Shown one piece after another: positions 19,405-31,347 of a stretch of 64,000 nucleotides of DNA. Position numbers and translations under genes: made by a program. How positions within the stretch are numbered: the stretch's first letter is position 1; every line of letters begins with the position of its first letter. This stretch comes from Balamuthia mandrillaris (Eukaryota > Discosea > Longamoebia > Balamuthiidae). Location: positions 1-64,000 of the forward strand of contig JAVKOQ010000157.1 in assembly GCA_031835245.1 (NCBI GenBank). Direction: 5' to 3'. The notes beneath the pieces were generated by a model. It did no database searches. It was not told the DNA's origin and saw only the letters and a list, made by a program, of their open reading frames with translations.

Positions 19405-21947
19405 TCAATCAGAAGAAGCAGACTTATCGAGGCGTTGCAGCAAGGTGGCTTGGTTGCGGTGCGTTATCCTCGTTTCGCAAGGGATCAACGTCCATGGCTC
19501 TCCATCCACCTAGTAATCCAATAGGCATGATCAATACCAACACCAGAACAAAGGAAGCAAAAAGAAAGCAAGAAAAGAGAACGACGAAGAGCGGAGAGGA
19601 GAACAAACCTGAGCAGCCAATGGCGTATGGTTCTTCAACACAATTGCACTCGCCTGCGCCAAACGTAAGCCACCATTTGCCACGCCCGTGGTGATCGTGC
19701 CCAAGTGAGAGATCCCCTTCAGGCCTATCACCTCCAAGAAGCCATCCGCCACCGAACGCTCCTTCCATCCTTTCTCCTTTACCTCGCCCTCTTTTGGCTT
19801 ACCCCAAAAGTTTCCTCCGCCATAAGTTGGCAAGTTCATGATCACTATGCTTCTCACGCTCGAAGGTATCTCCAGTTCTTTCCATTCTCCGTCTCTCTTT
19901 GCTTTCTTCTTTCCTCCTTTTTCGTCACCGTCTGCAAGCTGAAGTTGTTGGAAACGAATGGAGAGAATGTCACGAATGCGGCTGTGGCCTTGCCAAGCCA
20001 CACGCGCCGAGTTAACAGCATACCAGCCTTTGTTGAGGAGAACGCCTTGGAAGAGGTTGCCGCGCTTCTCGCGCATCTCGTGGAAGCCCAGCACTATCTC
20101 CGCGTCGATGCCAATGCTGAAGTAGTTATTCATGATGAATTTGTGTTTGGCGGGGGTGCATGAGAGGATAGCTGAGTTGGATTCTCCTTCCTCTTTGTCT
20201 TCTTTGCCTTTTTCTTGTTCTTCTTCTTTCTCTTTGCCTTTTGATTTTTTGCGGTGTTTCTCTTTTTTGTGTTCGTTTTCTTCTTCTTCTTCATTTTCAT
20301 CATCGTCACCATCACTGCTGCTTCTTGAAGAATCTTCCTCACTTTCGCTTTCTTGCTTCTTGTCTTGCTTCTTGTCTTTCTTTTCCTTTTTCTCTGTCGC
20401 ACCTTCTTCTTTTCCTTGTCCTTCTTCTTTTGCCTTTTCTCCTGCCTCTTTCTGCTTTCTTCTTTCCTCCTCTTCCTCCGCCTTCCTCATCTTTCTCTCC
20501 AATTTTCTTCTCTCCCTATTCTGCTTCTTCCTCTTCTTCTTCTCCAGTCTCTGCTTCTCAAACTCTGCCACCTCCTGTTCCGGTAGCGGTCTACAAACAA
20601 TGTTCCATCGATCCATCTTCACCACTTTGGTGTGTTGCATCGAGTGCAAGAGCGGTAGAGCTTTTTCTCCCCCGTAACTTCCGCCCCATCCAAAAGTTCT
20701 CGCCAAGTCGTTTCCTGTTCCTAATGGCACAATTCCGACACATGGCTTTATCTCTTCTTCAAAATCTTCGTTTTCTTCGGTTGTTTTTTTACGCGTGGGG
20801 AGTTCCATCTGGTCGATGGCGGTAAGCACCCAGTTGATGGTGCCGTCACCACCGCAGACCAGTATCCTGTAGTCTGGAGATCGCTTCCATCTTTCTAATC
20901 TGTTTCATAATTTTTTGGTTCAGCTTTTGAGAAAGAAAGAGAGAAAGCAAGAGAGAAGCAAGAGAAAGAGAAAAAGAGAGAAACGACAAGAAAGGAAGAA
21001 AGAAGAGGAGAGAACGAGAGAAAAGGAGACAAACCCACGAGCTGGTCCTTTGTCCACTATCAAGTTATAAACCTGGTCATCGGGCAAGACGGCCCCAAAT
21101 CGGCTCAACAGCTTGGCTCCCTGTTTGCCGCCGCTCTTCACGTTGATGAAGACGATCCAGTCCCGCAGCGGGTCTCCCTCCTCCAACCGCTTGTCCTTCT
21201 GCTTCTTCGTCACCGTCTGCCCGCTCTCCCCAACGCGAAGGCTCAGCGTCGCTCCTAACTCTCCTTCTTCCTCTCCTTCCCTTTCTCCATCTCTTTCATG
21301 CGAAGAAGAAGAGGCAATGGTTTTTCTTCCTCTTTTTTTGGAGTGGAGCTTCACTCGCGCCGATGTGTGCCAACGCTTCTCTCCTCCTTTGGTATTGGAG
21401 GCAGAAGAAGAAGGATCAGCAGCAGCAGCATCAGAGGTTCCTTCGGAGAAAGATTGGCTTCGAGGGAGAGATTTTTTGCTTTGCGAGGAGGAAGCCTTCT
21501 TTTTGTCTCCTTTGGTAGAGGAGGAAGGAGGAGGAGGAGGAGACGAAGAAGAAGAAGAAGAGGCATCGGACGGTTGAGCAGCCGTTGTGGTAAGACTACG
21601 GTTTCGGTGAGTGGTGGTGGTGGTCTTCGTCTTCTTCTTCTTCTTCTGCTTCTTTGTGCCCGAAGAGTGACCAGTGCCTCTGTCCGTTTGGCTGCCTCTG
21701 AATTTTTTCATCCACCAACGTCTCATCAGTCACCAATTTTTTTTTTGTTTGTTTTTTTTTTTTGTGGATTTTCCAACAGAAAAAAATAGAAAAAATTAAT
21801 CCGAAAAAAAAAAAAATAGCAGACAAACCTATCAGGAATTTCATGAGAAGAAGAAGCAGCAGCCGCCCCCGGCGCGGAGCCGTCCGCCGGACCTTGTGGC
21901 AGTTCCGCCAAGTTCGGCACTTTTCCTTTCTTCTCCTTGGTCGTCAT
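19405..21947 (-). CDS. Diacylglycerol kinase-like lipid kinase with large charged insertion
   Basis: Four exons, 21947-21829, 21721-21035, 20899-19609 and 19509-19405, phases close, 733 residues. The N-terminal 230 residues are Ser/Lys-rich and disordered. The catalytic domain begins at IVFINVKSGGKQG and contains the nucleotide-binding GGDGT (LVCGGDGTINWVL) and the GTGNDLAR motif. The accessory domain follows (NNYFSIGIDAEIVLGFHEMRE, NLPTYGGGNFWG and DGFLEVIGL, listed as separate motifs). Between the two halves sits an insertion of about 110 residues of Glu/Lys. No C1 domains are seen. It should phosphorylate diacylglycerol to phosphatidic acid in lipid signalling. Confidence 0.92.
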
Positions 21948-22225
21948 CTCCTCTCGCCCCCTCTCTTCTTCCTCTACGGTCTCTTCGTACGTTGGGTGTG
22001 GTTTAAGGATGGAACCTTACGAGTCATATTTGATTTTCGATTGGGTAATGGGAAACACTATGATTTTTGGTTGGATTTCCGTAAGATGATTATGTGCAGA
22101 TGATGTGCAGAATAATTTCAATGATTGTGCATCGTTTGAGCTTCCTTTTTTCGTGTCGTCGTGAAGTTTACCGCAAAAAAAAAAAGAAAAGAAAGAAAAA
22201 TAGAAAAAAGAAAAAGAAAAAAAAA

Positions 22226-25200
22226 ATGGAAGAAACAACCCAAACGAACGACGCTCAAGAAGAAGCAGAAGAAGAACAACGGGAAGGACCAACACAACCA
22301 CAAACACAGACACCACCACTGCCACAAAGCGAAGAAGAAGAAGAAACAATCAACTCATCTCACCATTACACCAAATGGACGCTGGAACAGCTCATCGACC
22401 AAGCCATCGACCACCTGTGGAACACTCGCCTCAACGAGGCGGAGGAGCTCCTCCTCCCTCGGTGCGCGCAACCACCAAGCGGTCCTGAGGGTCCTGCTGC
22501 CATGTGGCCGGCCCACCACCACGCGGAGGTGGCCTTCATGCGGGCCGTCATGACGGACGAGAACCTGGAGGAGGCCTTTCAGCGCATCGAACGGGCAGAG
22601 GCCCTCGCCAACAACGTTTTTGCTGCTGCCAACAAGAAGAATGGACTTTTGGTTCGTTTTATTTTTTTATTTGTGGTATTTTTATTTTTCTTATTTTTTT
22701 ATTCTTATTTTTTATTATTTTTATTATTTTTTGTTTTTTTTTCTGTTTTTTTGTTGTTTTATTTTTTGTTTTATTTTTTGTTTTATTTTTTGTTTTTTTG
22801 TTTTCTATTTTTTATCATTTTTATAATTTTTATTGGTTTAGTTTTAATAACCTGAAAAACAAAAAGCGTTCTTTGGTGGGATGGATGGGACGCAAGGAGT
22901 CAGCGATGGATGGCAGACGCTTTGCTGCTGAATATGCGGACCAACTCACCATTCTACAGGCATTAATAGTATACTATAGCCTTTCTTTTATTATTTTTCA
23001 TTTTTGTGTTTCCTGCTGTTACTTGTGCTTGTGCTTGTGCTTGATATTGTTCTTGTTGTTCTTGTTGTTCTTGTTGTTCTTGTTCTTGTTCTTGTTCTTG
23101 TTCTTGTTCTTGTTCTTGTTCTTGTTCTTGTTCTTCTTCTTGTTCTTGTTCTTGTTATTCTTCTTGTTCTTCTTCTTGTTCTTCTTCTTCTTGTTCTTCT
23201 TCTTGTTCTTCTTCTTGTTCTTGTTGTTCTTCTTCTTCTTGTTCTTGTTCTTGTTCTTGTTCTTGTTCTTGTTCTTGTTCTTGTTCTTCTTCTTGTTCTT
23301 GTTCTTGTTCTTCTTCTTGTTCTTCTTCTTGTTCTTCTTCTTCTTGTTCTTCTTCTTGTTCTTCTTCTTGTTCTTGTTGTTCTTCTTCTTCTTGTTCTTG
23401 TTCTTGTTCTTGTTCTTGTTCTTGTTCTTGTTCTTGTTCTTCTTCTTGTTCTTGTTCTTGTTCTTCTTCTTGTTCTTGTTATTCTTCTTGTTCTTGTTCT
23501 TCTTCTTCTTCTTGTTCTTGTTCTTGTTCTTGTTCTTCTTCTTCTTCTTCTTCTTCTGCTAAACAATGTTCATCCTTTCGTTTATTCAGGTATTGGCAGA
23601 ATGTAATGGCATGTCTGCATTACTTCATCTCAAGAACTTTTCCTACGTTCGTGGTATTTACTTGTTATATTTCATTCTTCCTCTTTTAGTTTAATTCTAT
23701 CTTTTCTTCATTCTCTTTCTCCTATTTGTTTCTTTCCAGAAAAAACATAACAAAACCCAAAAAATAAACAGGTGGCTATTTTTTACGTAAGAGTTGGAAG
23801 CATTACTCATCCGCGTTATCCATCCAACAACAAATCAAACAACTTCTTTATCATCATCAGCAACGACAACAAAGCGAACACTTTCTTCCTCTTAGACCCC
23901 AACAACAGCAACAGCATCAGCGGTACTTTGCAATGCTAAACTTCGGTGTGGGCGTCTTTCATTTTTTGGTTTCGATGGTTCCAGTTGGTTTTTTATGGCT
24001 GGTACAAGCTATTGGCTTTCAAGCTGCCGATAAACAAACTGCTCTCGCCGAGTTAGATGCTTGCAAGAATGTTCCTTGTCCTCGTGGTACGTTCTCGCTC
24101 TTCTTGGATTTTGAAAAACATTCTTTAAGGAAATCTTTCCATCAGCAATGGCGGCACAAGCAGTAGTTATATGTATCCATTGGTTCCTTCAGGATGATAT
24201 GAGCACCGCCAACACTCTGATGGAAGAAGCTCTTCAGCATTATCCGTACTGTCGCTTTCTTGTTTCCACTCTGCTTCTCTGCTTCTCTTGTTCTTCTTTT
24301 TTCTTCTAACAGCAAACAACACAGTTCATCAGCAGTATTAAAACATCTCAAAGCCCACATGTGTAGAAAACAAGGGATGGTGGCCACTGCCATTCGTTAC
24401 TACCAAGAAGCCATTGAGAACTCCTCCCAAGTGGCACAATTGCAACTGACTGGAGAGTACGAGTTGGCTCATTGCTATTGGATGACTTGCCGATGGACGG
24501 AAGCCATTCCAATGATAGAGACATACTTGCAGAGTCCTTCCTCCAAAAACTTTCGCTCGTTTGGGGCTTATAAATTGGGATTCTGTTATTGGATGGAGAT
24601 GAGACAACGGCAAAACAAACAAAGAAGAGAAATACGAATGTCAAACGAAGAACACGAAGAATATGAAAGCAACAATGAAGAGGAACCAGGAGAAGATGAC
24701 GAGGACATAGAAGAAGAACAAGAAGGTGAAATGAGTGAGGAAGCAAAACAACAATTGGAAGAAGAAACAAAACGCAAGATACGAGAGCTATATCAAAAGA
24801 TTGAAGGCTGGATGCGACCTGTATGTACCTCTCCTTCTCTTTTTTTTTATTTCTGTCTTCTCACGTAAAGACAAAACCGAAACTACAAAAACAGAACTTT
24901 TCTTTCGACCTGTATGCACTTCGCAAAGCCACCAAATGGCTTCAAGCGGGGTGCTTCACCCCTTTCGAGGAAGCTTTTATCCCAGCGTGGAACCTGGTGG
25001 AAGCCGCCAACCCACAGATGGCCCTTCGCTATCTCCGAAAGATTCCCCTGTTGCTGCAATTGAAGAGAGCGCACATGAGCAGCGGAGGAAAGGAAGGGGA
25101 GGACACAACGTTGCATATGGGCTTTTATGATTGCTTGGCGCTATTCAACTATGTCAAAGGATGCATGTTCAAAGGAGCACGGCGGTATGAGGAAGCAATT

Positions 25201-25602
25201 CCTTTCTTCAAGGTTTGCTTGCTTTCCTTCCCTCTCTCCACTATTCTCTTCTGGCTTCTCTCATTCTCTCATTCCCTTCTCACTCTTTTATTCTCAGAAA
25301 GTTTTGTCGCTAGAGGAGAAGCTGCAGCAAGAAAAGTGGGCGTTGCCACACAGTTGCGTGGAGCTCGCCGAAATAGCCATTCGCCAAAGAGAACACCTCC
25401 GCGAGGCTGAAGCCTTTCTCAACCAAAGTTCTCTCTCGCTCTCCTCTATGTTTCCAATTCTCTTCTCTTTTTCTTTCTTCCTCTGTCTAACTTTTTGTTC
25501 TGTTGCTCAGCAAAAAGATACACTTCCTACGATTTTGAACAGCCGCTATCTCTTCGCATCAAAAGAGCACTTCAGCTATTGCGTCAAGCTTCTCGTAAAT
25601 AA
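22226..25602 (+). CDS. TTC39/Iml2-family tetratricopeptide protein
   Basis: About nine exons: 22226-22651, 22867-22968, 23590-23653, 23772-24070, 24193-24261, about 24335-24820, 24895-25212, 25298-25427 and 25511-25602; about 660 residues. The N-terminus is Glu/Gln/Pro low complexity. The family core is clear: KNFSYVRGGYFLRKSWKHY across an intron, then LNFGVGVFHFLVSMVP and VGFLWLVQAIGF. TPR-like helices follow (ATAIRYYQEAIENSS, YELAHCYWMTCRW, AYKLGFCYW). Yeast Iml2 acts in inclusion clearance and lipid-droplet/mitochondrial biology; TTC39 proteins are poorly known. All junctions close except that between 24261 and the exon near 24335, where the phases disagree by one base, so that splice is unresolved. 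Confidence 0.85.
23037..23557. repeat. GTTCTT/TTCTTC compound microsatellite
   Basis: About 520 bases of TTCTTG and TTCTTC hexamers with a duplicated higher-order block of roughly 185 bases (23130-23310 resembles 23315-23495). It fills intron 2 of the TTC39 gene and is pyrimidine-rich on the sense strand. Long Arg/Thr or Leu/Val ORFs across it are artefacts. Confidence 0.95.
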
Positions 25603-25748
25603 GTTTCATGTTGTGAAAAAAAAAATGAACTTGTTTGTCTCTGTACAGAGAGAGAGAGAGTGTTGTTTCTTCTTTCGGTTTTCTTCATTAACAGAAATCC
25701 TGTTAAACGAAGAAAGCGAATTGGCGAGAAGTCAGCGTTGCAAGTTTG

Positions 25749-27062
25749 TCACCGGTTCGAAACGGTATCTTCCTCTCCTTCTCGATCGTCTTCTTCCATC
25801 TTTTCATCGCCGATACGTTGTTTGTTCCCTTCCTCTTCTTCTTTGATTCGTTTGCTTACTTCTTCCGTCACCCCTTCACCTTCTCCTTCTTTTCGTTCGT
25901 CTGCTTTTTGCTCTTTTTGTTGTTGTTCCGGGTTAAGAAACTTGTTTAAAGCCGAAGAAAGAGAGGAGACGACTTCTCTCATCTCTTTCATCTCTTGTCG
26001 CATATCTTTCAACTCTCTCATCACACATCGCCACGCCTCCATTGTGGATGCCGCTGAGAAACTCTCCTTCTCCGCTAATCGATATGACCTCCTCTTTCCG
26101 GCTTTGTTGTTCTCATTCAACCCATTATTTCCATCTTCAATTATTGCCCCGATGAAATCTCCACCGACGAACGAAGAAGAGAAGGCAGAAGACAATGTTT
26201 GTGCTGATCCATCCACTGGTGCTTCTGTTAGCCTCTTTTTTGGGGGACGACCTCTTCGTCGAACAACTGTTGTCGTGGTTGTTTCTCCACTTTCTCCAGT
26301 AGTATTATTGATATTTGCATCTGGCGAAGAAGAAGAGCTTTCAATGGTTTGTGGTGTTGTTTTGGCGTTTGGAGTACGTCCTTTTTTCGGTGGTCTTCCT
26401 CTTCTACGTGTCGGTGTTGTTAAAGATGCTGTTGAAAAAGTGGAAGACGAGGGAAGAAGGTGACCTCCTCTTCCGCCTCCTCCTCGTCCTCCCCTTCCCC
26501 TTCCTCTGCCTCGTCCTCTTCCAGTCGTAGTTGGTGTCGTTATCGCTGTGATCCGTTGTTGTTGGTATTTAGCTTCTTCTTCTGCTTCTTCCTCTTTGGA
26601 ACTGTCGTCTTCTTCATCTAAACTACTATCCCGTTGTTCTTCCTCCTCCTCTTCCTCCTCTTCTACTGCCTCTGCTTCAGCTTCTTCAGAACTATATTCT
26701 TTTTCTTTCTCGTCTTCATCTTGTTCGTCTTCTTCAGAACTGTATTCTTCGCTTTCATTTCTTCTTTTTCTCCTTCTCTTATCATCATTATCCCTTCTTT
26801 TTCTCTTTCTTCCGCTCCTTCGTCGGTTGTCCTCCTCCAAAGACTCCGAGCCAACCGAGAAGAGAGTGGCCACGCGGGAGAGGGCTCGTTTGTTCGGAGG
26901 CAACATATTGCTATGCAGCTTTTGAGAAGCAGAAGACGCGATCGACGGTTGTTGTTGTTCTTGAAAAGGGTCCTTGTCGTCTTCGGGTTTGTGATGCAAT
27001 GAGAGCAGGCCCAAGAGAGAGGAGGAGAGAACGGCGCTGCCGCCACCGTTTGATACCGACAT
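25749..27062 (-). CDS. AT-hook nuclear protein
   Basis: Single ORF of 437 residues. Two AT-hooks are visible, both reading RRRGRPPKK, separated by about 55 residues. Before them are an Arg-Gly run and a long acidic Glu/Ser block, and before that a basic segment (RRRSGRKRKRR) that would act as nuclear localisation signal. The C-terminal third has a predicted coiled coil (MRELKDMRQEMKEMREVV). It probably binds the minor groove of AT-rich DNA as a chromatin factor. No enzymatic domain is seen. The gene converges on TTC39 with 146 bases between stops. Further 5' exons are possible. Confidence 0.75.
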   Translation of the reverse strand: MSVSNGGGSAVLSSSLLGLLSLHHKPEDDKDPFQEQQQPSIASSASQKLHSNMLPPNKRALSRVATLFSVGSESLEEDNRRRSGRKRKRRDNDDKRRRKRRNESEEYSSEEDEQDEDEKEKEYSSEEAEAEAVEEEEEEEEEQRDSSLDEEDDSSKEEEAEEEAKYQQQRITAITTPTTTGRGRGRGRGRGGRGGGGRGGHLLPSSSTFSTASLTTPTRRRGRPPKKGRTPNAKTTPQTIESSSSSPDANINNTTGESGETTTTTVVRRRGRPPKKRLTEAPVDGSAQTLSSAFSSSFVGGDFIGAIIEDGNNGLNENNKAGKRRSYRLAEKESFSAASTMEAWRCVMRELKDMRQEMKEMREVVSSLSSALNKFLNPEQQQKEQKADERKEGEGEGVTEEVSKRIKEEEEGNKQRIGDEKMEEDDREGEEDTVSNR

Positions 27063-27944
27063 CGACTTTGACGGAGCTGGTTCGTGTAATAGTGGCTAAT
27101 AGGCAGAGAGAGAATAGTTTTTTTTAATGAAAAAAAAATAATACAAAAAAGAACGAAAAAAACACAAAAAACAAAAAACAAAATCAAAACACAAAAAATA
27201 AATAAAGCACAGTAAAAAAAAAAACAGTAAATATTAAACAAAATAAATAAAAAACAAATATACAAAATAAACCCGATTGATTGATTATGACAAGAAAAAA
27301 ACTCATCAAAAAAAGGTGCCAAAAACAAAGTTTTTTGTAGTGAAAAAAAGAGGTTAAAACAAAAAAAAAAAATAAAAACGGATTAAACAAAAATAATTTA
27401 TAATGAAGCAAAAAAAAAATGAAAAAAAGTTGAAAAACAAAAAACCATTTGATTTTTGTAAAAACAAAACAAAAAAAAACCAAGCAAAAAGAAAACAATA
27501 AACACACCACAAAAACAACACCGAATAAATACACAAGGGAAAAACGTACCAAAAAAAAATTATATATCTTTCCGCTACTTTTTTTTCTTACAAAAAAAAA
27601 AAAAATCAAAAATGAATATATAAAACAAAAACAAAAACATAAAATAAAATAAAAAACTTCCGCACTAGTAAACCCCTTTGTAGACTGGCACGGTCTTCTA
27701 ATCTCTCCTCTCCGCTCTTCTCTTTTGTCTCCGTTGTTAAGCTTTCTGTAAAAAAATAAATAAATAAAGAAAAGAAAAAGAAAAATATTTTTGTTTTTTT
27801 CTTGCTGTTGTTTTACAAGATCATAATCATCCAATCAAAAATCAAATAAACAGTGATTTAAAAAAGCTGATCACGAATGTATGATTTCGGGTTGGTGCTT
27901 TGATTTCGTGTGATCCAACTCTTTGATTTTTGATTGCTCCATCC
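27063..27944. other. AT-rich intergenic region
   Basis: About 880 bases of strongly A-rich (plus strand) low-complexity DNA. Apparent Phe/Leu ORFs on the minus strand come from poly-T. No supported exon, though it could contain the 5' UTR of the AT-hook gene. Confidence 0.6.
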
Positions 27945-28668
27945 CTATTTATCACCAGATACAGAAGAAGAAGGAGAGGGAGAAGACGAGGCAGCAGAAG
28001 AGGGCGAGGAAGGAGAAGAAGGAGAGGAAGAAGACGAAGCAGCAGAAGAGGGCGAGGAAGGGGAAGAGGAGGAAGAAGAAGAAGAAGAAGAAGAAGAAGG
28101 AAAGAAGCGAGAACGGATGGTGGTGGCCCAGTTGTTCAATCGCATCTGCAGCCTAACAACCGGAGAGCTTGTGTACCTCTCCAGCACCAACTGCCTCTGC
28201 CGGGCCATGAACGCCTCCATCGGCTCTCTCTGCGTGAGCGCCTCCCTGAAGCTTTGCACGAGCGGGTCGTCTTTGCCCCACTTCTCTTGAAGCAGCCGCA
28301 GTTGCTCCTCCTCGAGCGGCGTTTGTTGTTCGAACTGTGCGTGAGCCTGTATGTTTTGTGTGCGACAACCAACCACCATTTTTTTTTAAAAAAAAGTGTT
28401 GTCCAGAAAGAAAGAGTGAAAACCAAGAGTGCAAAACCTGAGCCATTTGTTTTGCGGCCTCAATGACATTCGTAGGAGCGGTCCCGGCCCTCAATTTGTC
28501 CACCCCTCCCGCCTGTTGGATCCGCTGCCGAGCGGCCTGCGTCAACCGGTCGGACCGGTGGAGCGCGCGTATGATGGCGTCCTCCAGCGACTCGTTGGCC
28601 TTGGTGTAGTTGAACCCATAGACCAACCTCTCCAGCCGCTCTCGTGCTTGTCGCCACAGCCCAGCCAT
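27945..28668 (-). CDS. Small helical protein, unknown function
   Basis: Two exons, 28668-28438 and 28346-27945, phases close, 210 residues. The first 165 residues are helical and amphipathic (WRQARERLERLVYGF, LHRSDRLTQAARQRIQ, LRLLQEKWGKD). The last 45 are almost pure serine with Pro and Ala. There is no signal peptide and no membrane segment. I do not recognise the family. The open frames on the other strand arise from the Ser repeat. Confidence 0.7.
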
Positions 28669-29369
28669 CCTCCGTCTTGCTTGTTTACTTTCTTTTTTCT
28701 TTCTTTGGTTCTATTTTGTCGACAAAATTATGATTTTTAACTGGATAGTGACAATGAGATCAATTTTCAAAAAGCCAATTAATAATCATAATTAATGATC
28801 TCTACTCTTAAAGTACGATTTTTCATTGGGTGAACGTGACCCGACACGCATATGAGCCAAACTGGATTCGACAATTCCTATCTTTTTCGAAAGGACGGAC
28901 GCCAATGGCAGTTGCATCGACCCACAATACCTTGAAAGCCTGCTTTTCCACCTGTTTTAAAGTGCTATGGCGATGAAGTTGAACGACCAGAAGGGAAGTC
29001 GATGCAATGTTACAAAGCGTCGTTCGTGACCTTCTCCCTCACCTTACTGTTCCATCTCTCCTCTTTCCTTCATGTACACAAGTGGCTGCGTGTTATTATC
29101 TATCTTCCTTCTCCCCTCTCTCAGCACAATCTACTTCAAACGAAGGCCTCAACGAGGTCTTACAAACAACTGCAGTTTATTGTCAAATTAATTTACTTCG
29201 ATGAAGACTTTACTCAAGTCTTTCATGCCGCTCACAACAAAAGGCAGCCACATTTGTTGTGGTGTGGTATTGTTCTTAAAAGCGGCGCTTGGCGCAGACA
29301 TCATTCCTTCCCTTCTTTTTTGTTTTGTCTTCCTCCTCGTCCTCCTTCCAACAGAAAAAAAAAAGGTCC
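28669..29369. other. Intergenic
   Basis: About 700 bases between two minus-strand genes. It contains AT-rich stretches near 28730-28830. No coding exon or RNA gene was supported on either strand. Confidence 0.5.
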
Positions 29370-29956
29370 TCAAGAGTCGACGAAAGAGCAGAAGCCATCC
29401 CAGGTTAGCCGGGAGGTGCCTGCTTGCTGCAAAATGTCGTATAAACAAGCCTCAATGGTTTGACCAAGGGATTTGCTGGGCATGAGACTGTTCTGCAATG
29501 GTCTGCCCTCTTCCTCTGCACAGAGCTCAAGTATGTCCTGGATGAATTGTTTTGCCTCTTTCGAGGTCAACTCGCCATCTCTGTCACTATTCATGAGTAG
29601 AAAGCATTTGTATCACACAAAACCAAATAGCTCAAATCAAATAACAAACATGGAAAGCAGAAGAAGAAGAAGAAGAAGAAGAAGAACAAGAAGAAGAACA
29701 AGAACAAGAACAAGAACAAGAACAAGAAAAACAAGAAGCAGTAGACGAAGAACAACTAAGACGAAGGCAGCACAAGAAGCAGAAACATAAGAGGATGAAG
29801 GTACTTGTCGTATAGATCAAAAAGTTCCCTAAGCTGTTGTTCATAAACGGTTTGAGACATGGACGCCGGTTTGGTAATGGTTAACGTAAACCGTGGGTGT
29901 GCTTTCGACTTTGAGGCTCCCTGTGATATTGCAATATTATTACAACAAAGATGCAT
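29370..29956 (-). CDS. Small EF-hand-like protein
   Basis: Two exons, 29956-29805 and 29586-29370, phases close, 122 residues. The exons join in the middle of an EF-hand: LRELFDLYDK is followed by N and DRDGELTSKEAKQFI. The loop has the DxDG core and the terminal Glu but one extra residue before it, so calcium binding is plausible but not certain. A second, degenerate helix-loop-helix (ACLYDILQQAG...LTWDGFCSFV) lacks calcium ligands. No targeting signal is obvious. The intron contains an AAGAAC repeat. It may be a calmodulin/calbindin-like regulator. Confidence 0.7.
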
Positions 29957-30228
29957 CAAAGAGGAATTAAGGTTAGTTATCCGTGGCGTTCAACTCGGTT
30001 GAAGAGGAAGGGGGGGGGGGCAAAGACCGTTACCATTCTATTTCTTCTTGTTGTAGTCTTCTCTTTCGTTGTTTTTTTCAGCTATATTACTTCACGTCGT
30101 CATGATGTTGGATGACATCATTTGAAAACAAGTGTATTGGTCACGGGCAAATTGCGTCCATGTCTACTGCACCGAAACCGCTTGGGCTTCCGACAGGCTT
30201 GTGTCCTTGTTCGTTTCTTTGGAGCTCT

Positions 30229-31315
30229 TTATTCCTGCAACAGCTTTGGTTGCTCAAACACCACCACCCTGGACAGGAACTTGAACATTCGCTTCCCTCG
30301 GGAGCATCCAAAGCTTCGTGGCCATTCCTTGTCCTTCACGTGCGGGTTCGCGGCGAATAGAGTGCTTTCGGTGAGGGGCCAAAGGTTCAAACGTTGCAAT
30401 CCTCTCGGCAGGCACTCCTCCAAGTCCAACAGAGAAACCCTGCCCAACTCCAAAAAGCAAAGGTCCAATTCTCTCAGGCCGGAAGGCAACGCGCGAATGG
30501 CCTTCTTGCTAAGCGGACAAAAGCTCAAGGAGAGGGCACGAAGAGTTGAGGGAAAGGGGCCCTGTTCCAACCATTCAGCCACTGCATCTGGATTGTCGTT
30601 CTTGAGTCCTAGAGTGAAGTTGGCACCATAGAGATTCAAGCGTTGTAACTTTGGTATTCTTGTTTGTTGCTCACTTCTGTCTGCATTTTTCTCTTTCTCT
30701 TTCTCGCGTTGTTGTTGCGAAGAAGAAAACGAGGAAGAAGGAGAAGAAGAAGAACCGCTTACAACAAAGTGAGAAAGACCCTCCAAAGGGACATGACAAA
30801 AGGCTAGGTGAAGGGAGCGAAGAAGGGGCAGACGTTGAGCAAGAAGAAGCAAAGCGCTTTCGGAGATCAAACAGTAGTTTAGGTTTAGTGTACGGAGTGT
30901 GGTGGGGAGGCTGGATAAGGTTGTATCGCCCATAGAACAAGTGTTGGCGAGAGAGAGCTTGCGTAAAGAAGGAGGAAGGCTGTTGCCTTTAAGATCTGCA
31001 TCACGAAGATGCATGTTGCCACTCAGACTCTACAATAAATGAGCGTGTTAGAAAAACTGAAACTACAAGACAGAAAAGTAAAAACCGTTCGCAGGGTACC
31101 AAAGAACGGAGAGAACGAGGAAGGTGAGAGATGCCTATCCTGGAAATCGCACTGCCAGGAAGACTGAGGTCAACGATGTTAGAGTAGCGAGAGAGGATTC
31201 GTGAGAGTACAACAGCAGCCTCATTGTCTGGAAGCTGCACTCTTTGTTCAGGTTTTGGTTTGAGCAAGCAGAGTGATGAGCGAATGAAAGCAGAAAGAAG
31301 AATGAAGAAGCAGAC

Positions 31316-31347
<32 letters not shown>

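Noticed and set aside
22991-23606. Long ORFs of Arg/Thr (minus) and Leu/Val (plus)
   Set aside because: They are translations of the GTTCTT microsatellite in a TTC39 intron.
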